A stretch of 8,167 bases of DNA from positions 1 to 8,167 of the forward strand of contig CAYWTY010000069.1 in NCBI GenBank assembly GCA_964461335.1, given 5' to 3'. This document shows positions 1-6,556 of this stretch, one piece after another. The translations under genes were made by a program, and so were the position numbers. Numbering within the stretch: the first letter of the stretch is position 1; each line of letters starts with the position of its first letter. The notes beneath the pieces were generated by a model, which saw only the letters and a program-made list of their open reading frames with translations, did not search any database and had not been told where the DNA came from. The stretch comes from JAKJBL01 sp964461335. GTDB taxonomy: Bacteria; Bacillota; Clostridia; Christensenellales; CAG-138.

Positions 1-6
1 TTCCTT

Positions 7-48
7 GGGCTTATAGCCCTAGAGCAAACCACCCCTTGGAGGGGTGGT
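7..48. other. Two adjacent hairpins at the left edge
   Basis: Positions 7-11 pair with 15-19 (GGGCT/AGCCC, loop TAT). Positions 28-36 pair with 40-48 (ACCACCCCT/AGGGGTGGT, loop TGG), a perfect 9-bp stem. The second stem is strong, but no T-run follows it, so it is a poor intrinsic terminator on the plus strand. On the minus strand the flank is only TTTGCTCT. It could belong to the 3' end of a gene outside the window, to a dispersed palindromic repeat, or to the hairpin end of an IS200/IS605-type element. Nothing here decides between these. Confidence 0.5.
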
Positions 49-55
49 CGTGATT

Positions 56-123
56 CTGCGTAGAAATTGCGCAGTTATTCTATATTTTTAGCGGTTAGCA
101 GCAGTAAATTGCTGAAATTACCG
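56..123 (+). other. Weak hairpins in the intergenic region upstream of the signalling gene
   Basis: CTGCG at 56-60 pairs with CGCAG at 70-74, followed by a T-rich stretch (TTATTCTATATTTTT, 75-89), so it could be a weak terminator of an upstream gene. Next, CGGT (92-95) pairs with ACCG (120-123), enclosing CAGCA (99-103) paired with TGCTG (110-114). The stems are short and interrupted. I do not recognise a known riboswitch; in particular I see no c-di-GMP aptamer. Function is unknown. Confidence 0.3.
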
Positions 124-151
124 AATTATAGCTATATTATTAATATTTTAC

Positions 152-179
152 TTACTTTGTTCGACATATTATGTATAAT
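152..179 (+). promoter_or_regulatory. Candidate promoter of the PAS/GGDEF/HD-GYP gene
   Basis: A perfect TATAAT -10 box lies at 174-179 in a very AT-rich stretch. The best -35 at usual spacing is TTACTT (152-157, 16-bp spacer), which is poor. Transcription would start near 186, leaving a leader of about 40 nt before the ATG at 227. The -10 is convincing and the -35 is not, so an activator or high local AT content may compensate. Confidence 0.5.
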
Positions 180-194
180 GTATATATCTCTAAG

Positions 195-210
195 TTAATT
201 ATACAATTAA
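195..210. promoter_or_regulatory. Palindrome between promoter and start codon
   Basis: TTAATT (195-200) and AATTAA (205-210) form an inverted repeat around ATAC. It sits just downstream of the predicted transcription start and upstream of the GTGGGGG ribosome-binding stretch (216-222). It could be an operator, but palindromes of A and T arise easily by chance in DNA this AT-rich. Confidence 0.25.
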
Positions 211-226
211 ACATAGTGGGGGCAAA

Positions 227-2455
227 ATGTCTATTAAAGATATTCACGCGCAAGTCTTTGAGAAAACACCTCTTGCTGTTACTGTTAACAGGGTCATCTT
301 TAATGCTCATGGCGACCCTGTTGATTATGAGCTTCTAGATGCCAGCCCCTCCTTTGAAAAAAAGCTCGGTCTTGAAAAGAGTAAAGTAATTGGTAAAAAG
401 CTTACGCATTGGCTTTTGCAAACCAAGGCTGAGCGTATTAAGTGGCTTGGTGAGTTTTCCAAGGTGCTCTTAACCGAAGAACTGGTTGAATTTAGCGATG
501 TGCTTGAATACGACTCCTTTTGGTACTATGTTGCTGCGTTCAAGGCTGACTCAGAGCATATAGTAATAATTCTGCATAAGGCGGAAAGGCTTAAACACGT
601 TTCAACAGAGTTTAACGAAGCAAGAGCCGGACTAAAGGCAATGTTGGATGCAAGCCGGGCCTTTAGTGAAAGTATTTTCGACAATTCCCCGTTTTCAATT
701 ATTATCTATCGGGTAGAGGGCAACGGGTCTAGTGGTATGGATTATATCATTCAGGCTGTTAACCCGGCCTGCCTAAAAATCGAAGGCTGGAAGCTTGAGG
801 ATATTATAGGCAAACCTTTAGCTAAAATACGCCCTGCAATTGATGACTTTGGGATTATTCCTGCGTTTAAGGAAGCGCTTGATACAGGCGCTACTGTCTA
901 TTTCCCTGCAAAGCGCTTTGTTGAGGGGAGCAGCTACCGTTGGTTTGAAAACGTTATATTCAGGCTGCCAACTGGTGAAGTTGTTGCTGTTTATGATGAT
1001 GTAACAAAGCGCAAGCAAGAGCAAGAGGAGCTCTTAGAAGAAAAGGAAAAGCTAAGGGTGACCCTCTATTCAATTGGCGATGGTGTAATTACAACCGATG
1101 CTAAAGGCAGAATAGATATTTTAAACGAAGTCACAGAGAAACTTACAGGCTTTAAACAAGAAGAAGCAAGAGGCAAGCTCTTAACTGAAGTTTTTGATAT
1201 TTATAACGAAACCACAGGCAAAGTGTGCGAAAACCCTGTTGAGCTGGTTTTAAAAAAAGGCAAGATTGTTGGGCTTGCAAACCACACAGTGCTAAGGTCA
1301 AGGTATGGTGAGGAAATCTCAATTGCAGACAGCGCAGCGCCGATAAAAAACCAGGATGGTGAAACCTTAGGGGTTGTGTTGGTGTTTCGTGACCTTCGGG
1401 AGGCTAAATTAAAGGAAGAACAGCTTCAATTCTTAAGCCACAGGGATGCATTAACAGGCCTTCATAACAGAGTGTATTTTGAAGAAGAGCTAAAGCGACA
1501 AAACGAAGTGACCCGCTTCCCCCTTACTTTGGTAATGGGCGATTTGGACGGCTTAAGGCTGATTAATGATTTTTTCGGCCATGATGCAGGCGACCAGGCC
1601 TTAATAATGGCAGCAGATGTATTCAAAAGCTGCTGCCGCTCTTCAGATACAGTCTCCCGTTGGTCAGGAGATACGTTTACGATTTTACTGCCGAATACAC
1701 CGGAGGATGTTGGCCAAAGAATAGCGGATAGAATAAAGCTTGCATGTTCAGAAATTGAAATTGCGGATACTAAGCTGAGTATTTCCTTAGGCTGTGCAAC
1801 CAAAATTGATAAAAGCGAAAAGTGGGGGGCAGTTATAAAAAGAGCTGAAGACAGTATGCACAAAAGCAAACTGTTGGGCGCAAAAAGCTACAGGAGCACT
1901 ATCCTTGCATCGTTAAAAAGCACTCTCTTTGAAAAGAGCTTTGAAACAGAGGAGCATGGCGAAAGATTGGGGCTCTTTTGCAGGGAAATCGGCCTTGCGA
2001 TGGGGCTTCCGCCTCATGCGTTAGATGAATTCGAGGTGCTTGCAATGCTCCATGATGTAGGGAAGATTGCTATTGATGACCGAATTTTGCAAAAGCCTTC
2101 AGCTTTGACACCTGAAGAGTGGGCTGTAATGAAGAAGCACCCTGAGGCAGGGTTTAGGATTGCGCAAACAGTCCCCGAACTTTCAGGCATTTCGGATTGT
2201 ATTTTGGCGCACCATGAAAGATGGGATGGCAAGGGTTACCCCAAGGGGCTAGTTGGCAAAGATATTCCGCTTCTTGCAAGGATTTTAACTGTGGCTGATG
2301 CGTATGATGCAATGACGCAGGATAGACCATATAGAAAGGCGCTATCTCGCTCTAAGGCAAAAGACGAATTGAAAAAAAACGCGGGCACTCAGTTCGACCC
2401 GCAAATAGTGTTGGTTTTCCTTGAATACCTTGAACAGGTGGAACCCGATATTTAA
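227..2455 (+). CDS. PAS-PAS-PAS-GGDEF-HD-GYP c-di-GMP signalling protein
   Basis: A 742-residue protein predicted to sense a cytoplasmic signal and hydrolyse cyclic di-GMP. No signal peptide or membrane segment is visible. Three PAS-like domains lie at about 8-118, 148-263 and 279-392, with a charged helical linker near 262-278. A GGDEF domain follows (about 400-562): Asp439 and Asp441 of the metal-binding strand are present, but the signature reads SGDTF (480-484), so its usual Glu is Thr. An RxxD inhibitory-site motif (RSSD, 471-474) lies exactly five residues before it. The HD-GYP domain (about 565-742) looks complete: His577, HD at 609-610 with Lys613, His638, HHE at 662-664, GYP at 670-672 and Asp691. 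In this family an intact HD-GYP gives c-di-GMP or pGpG phosphodiesterase activity. I infer that the GGDEF is regulatory, binding GTP or c-di-GMP, and not a cyclase. The start is supported by GTGGGGG at 216-222, a G-rich but non-canonical ribosome binding site. The gene appears monocistronic, with its own promoter and terminator. No signal ligand can be assigned. Confidence 0.92.
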   Translation: MSIKDIHAQVFEKTPLAVTVNRVIFNAHGDPVDYELLDASPSFEKKLGLEKSKVIGKKLTHWLLQTKAERIKWLGEFSKVLLTEELVEFSDVLEYDSFWYYVAAFKADSEHIVIILHKAERLKHVSTEFNEARAGLKAMLDASRAFSESIFDNSPFSIIIYRVEGNGSSGMDYIIQAVNPACLKIEGWKLEDIIGKPLAKIRPAIDDFGIIPAFKEALDTGATVYFPAKRFVEGSSYRWFENVIFRLPTGEVVAVYDDVTKRKQEQEELLEEKEKLRVTLYSIGDGVITTDAKGRIDILNEVTEKLTGFKQEEARGKLLTEVFDIYNETTGKVCENPVELVLKKGKIVGLANHTVLRSRYGEEISIADSAAPIKNQDGETLGVVLVFRDLREAKLKEEQLQFLSHRDALTGLHNRVYFEEELKRQNEVTRFPLTLVMGDLDGLRLINDFFGHDAGDQALIMAADVFKSCCRSSDTVSRWSGDTFTILLPNTPEDVGQRIADRIKLACSEIEIADTKLSISLGCATKIDKSEKWGAVIKRAEDSMHKSKLLGAKSYRSTILASLKSTLFEKSFETEEHGERLGLFCREIGLAMGLPPHALDEFEVLAMLHDVGKIAIDDRILQKPSALTPEEWAVMKKHPEAGFRIAQTVPELSGISDCILAHHERWDGKGYPKGLVGKDIPLLARILTVADAYDAMTQDRPYRKALSRSKAKDELKKNAGTQFDPQIVLVFLEYLEQVEPDI

Positions 2456-2472
2456 CAAATACAAAAAGCGCT

Positions 2473-2500
2473 AACCCCCGGCAAACGGGGGTTTTATTTA
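2473..2500 (+). terminator. Intrinsic terminator after the signalling gene
   Basis: AACCCCCG (2473-2480) pairs perfectly with CGGGGGTT (2486-2493) around loop GCAAA, followed by TTATTTA. The stem begins 18 nt after the stop codon. This is a typical Rho-independent terminator that separates the signalling gene from the dockerin/cohesin operon. Confidence 0.9.
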
Positions 2501-2552
2501 TAATAAAAATACTGCCATTATGTATGGGTGTTTTGGGAGGTATTTGCTTCCA

Positions 2553-2581
2553 TTGACCTAAGCTAATGAAAAGTTTATTAT
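2553..2581 (+). promoter_or_regulatory. Promoter of the dockerin/cohesin operon
   Basis: TTGACC (2553-2558) and TATTAT (2576-2581) are separated by exactly 17 bp, each one mismatch from the vegetative sigma factor consensus. Transcription would begin near 2588, giving a 5' leader of only about 26 nt before the ATG at 2615. The location right after a terminator supports a true operon start. Confidence 0.72.
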
Positions 2582-2614
2582 AAACATATAAATGATTGGG
2601 TCGGTATAAAGCTA

Positions 2615-4354
2615 ATGCGCAAGCTTCTTGCATTGTTATGCATTATTTTTGGGGTTTTTCTTGGGGCGGCTGCAAAAGCAGTCGTTTTTCGCCCGGATAT
2701 TCGTGTTTTGATATCGCTTGAAAAGGCGAGAGAACTTACTATTACGCCTGTTGGGAAGTTCAGCTTAAAAGAGGACCCTGACTTTATACTTGGCAATGAA
2801 CCGATTAAATTCAATGCAGTTGGCGGCCGCATACGCCTAAAAATTGGGGAAAAGAGCATTACAGCTGCATCGCTTACCCTCCTAAGTGCAAACTATGGCG
2901 AAACATCCGATTATTTAAGGCTGAAGAACTCTGAGCATGGCACATGCACTTACCTTGGAAACATGAGTTTTCAAGTTAACCAGGGTGCTGTTTCTGCAAT
3001 AAACACTTTACCTGTTGAACAATATTTATATGGGGTTGTTCCTCATGAAATGAGCAATTCCTTCCCTGCTGAAGCGCTTAAGGCGCAAGCAGTTTGTGCG
3101 CGTGGGTTTGCATTAGCAAGAGCCACAAAGAACAGCTTTAAGGCATACGACCTTTTGGATACTTCAAAAGACCAGGTGTATAAGGGGTATGCAAGCAAAA
3201 ACACAAGAACAAGTTTAGCCGTTGATAAAACGCGCGGCCAGGTTTTAACATATGATGGGGATATTATAGAAGCATTCTATTCTGCCTCAAACGGCGGGCA
3301 AACAGAAAAGTCGGGCAATATCTGGGAGACTGACTTGCCCTATTACACCCATGAGGATGACCCTTTCGACCTTCTTAATGCCTCAAGCCTTCAAGAAAAG
3401 ACGTTTATTCCTGAGGAATATACAGAGCAAGCGCATAAGCTTATGGACCAGTCTGTGCTCCTTGAGCTTGAACGTGCTGCATACGAAGCTGCAGGGCGCG
3501 AGGTAAAGCTTCTTAAAACAGTAGCTGTTACACCAAAAGCTCCGCTATATGAAGCGCCGAGCAGGAGCTATTCAGAGGTGGATGTAACGCTTATTGTAAG
3601 CTATTTAGCAGGAGGAAGCCAGAATGAAGGGCAGCTTACAGTTAAGCTTGCACTTGAAGAAATGCAATATGGCAGCTTTGAAAACAGCTTGGGCAAAATA
3701 GGCGCAAAAAAGACGCGGCTAAGGCTTCTCGGAGCTGAGCGGGGCAGCCGCATGTATAAAGGTAGCCTGTATAAAGGCTGGTATCTTACACAAAGGCGAT
3801 ACGGGCATGGCGTAGGCCTTTCCCAGCGCGGCGCACAGGAACGCGCTTCACGAGGCCAGGAATATCTCGAAATATTATCGTTTTATTATCCAAACACAAC
3901 GCTTGTTGCATTTGGTACATATGAAAGTGCACCAAAGCTAAGCAGCGAGGCTTACAAGGTGCGAAAATGGGGTATAAGCGGGCTTGAAGCAGGAACAGGG
4001 GCAGAGCTTTTGCTCAAGAATCTTACTTCAAAGGCTGACCTAACTATTGTAAGCGCAAAAGGCAGGGAACTAAAAGGAGATGTGTACACAGGCGCATATG
4101 TGAGGAGCACCTACAACTTGGGCAAGGAGTTTTTCGACCTGCCTATTGTAATATTCGGGGATATAAGCAGCGATAGTAAAATAAATGAAGATGATGTAAT
4201 TGCCCTGCAGGCGCATTTGCTTAGAGCTGCTCCTTTGAGCGGAGCTTGTGAAAAAGCGGCAGATCTTGACCATAACGGCGTTGTGGATATATGGGATTTG
4301 TTTTTGCTTATAAAATATATAAACAAAGACGCTAAAATTCTACAGTTGGGTTAA
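2615..4354 (+). CDS. Secreted SpoIID/LytB-type wall protein with C-terminal dockerin
   Basis: A 579-residue exported protein. The N-terminus (MRKLLALLCIIFGVFLGAAAKA) is a signal peptide. The SpoIID/LytB region spans about residues 28-440. It carries the family hallmarks VEQYLYGVVPHEM with the presumed catalytic Glu145, SASNGGQTE (223-231) and YGHGVGLSQRGA (from 396). SpoIID proteins are peptidoglycan lytic transglycosylases acting on denuded glycan; LytB relatives stimulate amidases. The Cys/His zinc motif of sporulation SpoIID is missing: the stretch at 177-192 has Leu, Lys and Asp there, which suggests a vegetative paralogue. Residues 450-515 form an unassigned module of the kind that often precedes dockerins. 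The dockerin (about 514-577) has two complete calcium loops: Asp516, Ser518, Asp520, Asn524, Asp527, and Asp550, Asp552, Asn554, Asp558, Asp561. The next gene encodes a cohesin-like membrane protein, the likely docking partner. The start has only a weak ribosome binding site (GGGTCGG, 2598-2604) but is fixed by the signal peptide. Confidence 0.9.
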   Translation: MRKLLALLCIIFGVFLGAAAKAVVFRPDIRVLISLEKARELTITPVGKFSLKEDPDFILGNEPIKFNAVGGRIRLKIGEKSITAASLTLLSANYGETSDYLRLKNSEHGTCTYLGNMSFQVNQGAVSAINTLPVEQYLYGVVPHEMSNSFPAEALKAQAVCARGFALARATKNSFKAYDLLDTSKDQVYKGYASKNTRTSLAVDKTRGQVLTYDGDIIEAFYSASNGGQTEKSGNIWETDLPYYTHEDDPFDLLNASSLQEKTFIPEEYTEQAHKLMDQSVLLELERAAYEAAGREVKLLKTVAVTPKAPLYEAPSRSYSEVDVTLIVSYLAGGSQNEGQLTVKLALEEMQYGSFENSLGKIGAKKTRLRLLGAERGSRMYKGSLYKGWYLTQRRYGHGVGLSQRGAQERASRGQEYLEILSFYYPNTTLVAFGTYESAPKLSSEAYKVRKWGISGLEAGTGAELLLKNLTSKADLTIVSAKGRELKGDVYTGAYVRSTYNLGKEFFDLPIVIFGDISSDSKINEDDVIALQAHLLRAAPLSGACEKAADLDHNGVVDIWDLFLLIKYINKDAKILQLG

Positions 4355-4373
4355 GGGCATGAAAGGAATGGGC

Positions 4374-5582
4374 ATGAAAAAACGAGCTGTTGCAATGGTA
4401 CTGTTCTCTCTGATTTTTATTTTCCCCACAAGTGCATGGGCTGTTGTGAATATACACGGCAGCGCAAGCGCAACTACCTTGCAGGTTGGGGAAACTATTG
4501 AAATAAATATTACAGTAAGCGGAAACAGGCTTTCTATAGCAGAGGGCAACCTTGCCTATGACCCTGAAGTGCTTGAGTATATTGATGGTGAGGGCGGGGT
4601 ATCTGACGGGTTTTTATATATGGTTTCAGCGCAAAAGGGTGGTTCTGATACGCTTAATGCCAGGATGCGTTTTAAGGCAATAAAAGCACAAGAGGCAAAA
4701 ATAGAAGTTCTGGTTGAAAAAGCGCTTGGTTACGATGGCAAGGAACAGGGGATAGCAAAGCTTAGCCTGACTCTTGCTGTTTTAGCGGAGCCTCCTAAAC
4801 CGGAAAAACCGCAAATAGATTATTCAACTAATGGAGTGCTTGCAGTAAACGTAAAAGGTACTGATAAAAGCATGTACATTTTGCGTTCGCTTGAAAATGT
4901 AACTTTACCTAGCAAGTACAGCCAAAAAACCATTACATACCATGGGGAAGCAGTTGCTGCAGCAGTTGTTGAAGAGAGCGCTGCGCCCACTTTGCTATAT
5001 TTAACAAATGCAAGCGGAAGCATCGCAGGCTATTACATTTATAATGAAGCGCAGGACTCCCTCTACCCGTACAGCACAGTTTCTTCCTCGTCTAAAACCT
5101 ATATCCTCCTTGAGCCTGATGGCAGTGTTTTAAAGCCAGATGGCTTTGTTGAAGCAGAGCTTGAAATAGGCGGTAAAATGTATTCTGCACTAAAGGCACA
5201 GGATGCCCAAGGGGAAATCTATCTTCTCTACGGCCGTAACCCCATTGGCGAGGTGGGTTACTATGTTTACAGCTTTGAAGACGACTCCCTTATGCGCTAT
5301 GCAGTTCTGCCTGTGCGCCCTCTTGCCCCCGAACTTCCTGAAGAAGAACCTGCAGCAAAGCCTGTTGAGGAGCAGGAAGTTATACCTAACATCGAACCCC
5401 AAAATGTGCTGGTTTTTGATAGGAATACGTTTTATATTGTTTCTGGCAGCTTAGTACTCCTGTTTGCTGCAGTTTTGGGCCTGCTTATAGTAAACCTAAG
5501 GAAGGACGCGCAACGCAGGCAAAGAGCAGCTTTGCGCAGAGCAGAGCTTGAGCGCGCACATCCTGAACAGCCTGCTCAATAA
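4374..5582 (+). CDS. Membrane-anchored cohesin-domain surface protein
   Basis: A 402-residue protein using the ATG at 4374. ATGs at 4359 and 4368 are in frame, but 4374 has AAAGGA six nt upstream and begins a clean signal peptide (MKKRAVAMVLFSLIFIFPTSAWA); the start at 4359 has no properly spaced site. Residues 24-137 resemble a cohesin: an LQVGETIEINITV strand, a YDPEVLEY motif (Tyr62-Asp63-Pro64) and alternating beta strands. A Pro/Lys linker follows (about 139-146). Two related units of about 54 residues come next (180-233 and 256-309), both ending in GYYxYxxxxDSLxxY. An acidic, Pro-rich spacer (about 312-345) leads to one transmembrane helix (353-375) and a basic cytoplasmic tail. The topology therefore displays the cohesin outside. 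The gene begins 19 nt after the dockerin gene, so the two are co-transcribed. Family knowledge says cohesins bind dockerins; that this one binds its neighbour is inference. The protein was identified from strand pattern and context, so the cohesin call is probable and not certain. Its 3' end overlaps metA by 7 bp. Confidence 0.8.
   Translation: MKKRAVAMVLFSLIFIFPTSAWAVVNIHGSASATTLQVGETIEINITVSGNRLSIAEGNLAYDPEVLEYIDGEGGVSDGFLYMVSAQKGGSDTLNARMRFKAIKAQEAKIEVLVEKALGYDGKEQGIAKLSLTLAVLAEPPKPEKPQIDYSTNGVLAVNVKGTDKSMYILRSLENVTLPSKYSQKTITYHGEAVAAAVVEESAAPTLLYLTNASGSIAGYYIYNEAQDSLYPYSTVSSSSKTYILLEPDGSVLKPDGFVEAELEIGGKMYSALKAQDAQGEIYLLYGRNPIGEVGYYVYSFEDDSLMRYAVLPVRPLAPELPEEEPAAKPVEEQEVIPNIEPQNVLVFDRNTFYIVSGSLVLLFAAVLGLLIVNLRKDAQRRQRAALRRAELERAHPEQPAQ
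4911..5300 (+). repeat. Internal protein repeat in the cohesin-like gene
   Basis: Codons at 4911-5072 and 5139-5300 encode two related units of about 54 residues. The shared pattern is LLY, then Asn, then Gly, then GYY-x-Tyr, four residues, DSL, two residues and Tyr. The best alignment needs one single-residue gap. Similarity is at the protein level and too diverged to be a recent DNA duplication. The units lie between the cohesin-like domain and the membrane spacer, so they probably form a beta-rich stalk or a second binding module; I do not recognise a named family. Confidence 0.65.
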
Positions 5583-6538
5583 TTCGCCCCACATATTGAT
5601 GAAAGAAGTTTGTCCTTGTAGCTTGGGACTTCGCCCACCCGATACGGAGTTTCCTGGTAGACAAAATAGTTTAGCCAGTTCCCCATAAGCAGGTTGCCAT
5701 GTGCGCGCCATGTTGCAAGCGGCTGCATGTTCGGGTTATTTTCAGGGTAATAATTAAAGGGAGGCTCAATAGGCAGCCCTAGAGCGAGGTCGCGCTTGTA
5801 TTCAAGTTCAAGCGTCTCTCTATCGTATTCACCATGGCCTGTAACAAATATCCTTTTTCCATCGCGGCTTGCAGCAAGGTGCAGCCCTGCAAGCCGAGAT
5901 GATGCGAGCACCTCAAGCGATGCGTGGCGCCGCACATCTTCAAGGCGAACTGCAGTATGTCGGCTGTGAGGCGCATAAAACACATCATCAAAGCCCCTAA
6001 GCAGCAAATGTGAGCGGTTTTCAAGAATATGCGGATATACGCCGAAGAGCTTTTTTTGAAGCTGCTCTTTGTCTATGCCATAATAATGGTAGAGCGCTGC
6101 TTGCGCGCCCCAGCAAATGAAAAGCGCAGAGAATACATTCTCGCTTGCCCAGTCAAGCACCTCTACAAGCTCATCCCAGTAAGCAACCTGCTCAAAAGGC
6201 ATTTGTTCAACAGGTGCGCCTGTTATTATAATCCCATCGAACTGTTCGCTGCAAACCTCATCAAAAGTGCGGTAAAACGACTCTAAGTGGGTTTTATCAG
6301 TATTCTTAGGCTGATAGCTTGCTGTATATAAAAATGTAACTTCAACCTGGAGCGCAGAATTGCTTATTAAGCGCAAAAGCTGGGTTTCTGTTGCGAGCTT
6401 AGTAGGCATGAGGTTGAGTACAGCTATTCGTAAAGGCCGAATATCTTGGGTGCTTGCACGCCTCTCTGACATTACGAAGATGTTTTCGCGCCTTAATATT
6501 TCAATTGCTGGCAAACCATTAGGTATTCTTACAGGCAT
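5576..6538 (-). CDS. metA: Homoserine O-acetyltransferase MetA
   Basis: A 320-residue cytoplasmic enzyme that acylates L-homoserine, the committed step of methionine synthesis. It matches the MetA family (homoserine trans-acylase fold) over its whole length. It carries LNLMPTKLATETQLLRLI near residue 41, GAPVE at 107-111, the nucleophile Cys142 in FICWGAQAALYHYYGI, and His235 and Glu237 in TGHGEYDRE. In characterised MetA enzymes residue 111 sets the acyl donor, with Glu favouring acetyl-CoA and Gly favouring succinyl-CoA. Glu111 here predicts O-acetylhomoserine, exactly the substrate of the neighbouring MetY. The start at 6538 follows a strong AAGGGGGT site and lies 18 nt after the metY stop, so the gene is second in a metY-metA operon governed by the attenuator upstream of metY. 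It ends convergently, overlapping the cohesin-like gene by 7 bp, with no terminator visible between them. Confidence 0.96.
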   Translation of the reverse strand: MPVRIPNGLPAIEILRRENIFVMSERRASTQDIRPLRIAVLNLMPTKLATETQLLRLISNSALQVEVTFLYTASYQPKNTDKTHLESFYRTFDEVCSEQFDGIIITGAPVEQMPFEQVAYWDELVEVLDWASENVFSALFICWGAQAALYHYYGIDKEQLQKKLFGVYPHILENRSHLLLRGFDDVFYAPHSRHTAVRLEDVRRHASLEVLASSRLAGLHLAASRDGKRIFVTGHGEYDRETLELEYKRDLALGLPIEPPFNYYPENNPNMQPLATWRAHGNLLMGNWLNYFVYQETPYRVGEVPSYKDKLLSSICGANY

Positions 6539-6556
6539 ATATTAACCCCCTTAAGT

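Noticed and set aside
1..226. c-di-GMP riboswitch upstream of the c-di-GMP signalling gene
   Set aside because: Attractive by context, but no aptamer core is visible and the hairpins lie upstream of the predicted promoter.
1462..1869. A 135-codon open frame antisense to the GGDEF region
   Set aside because: It lies wholly within the well-supported signalling gene, shows no ribosome binding site or family motif, and is a shadow frame.
5203..5454. An 83-codon plus-strand frame inside the cohesin-like gene
   Set aside because: It overlaps the transmembrane-anchored protein in another frame and has no initiation signal or recognisable product.
5519..5535. Hairpin GCAAAG/CTTTGC near the end of the cohesin-like gene as a terminator
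   Set aside because: The stem is only 6 bp, has no T-run on either side, and lies within coding sequence.
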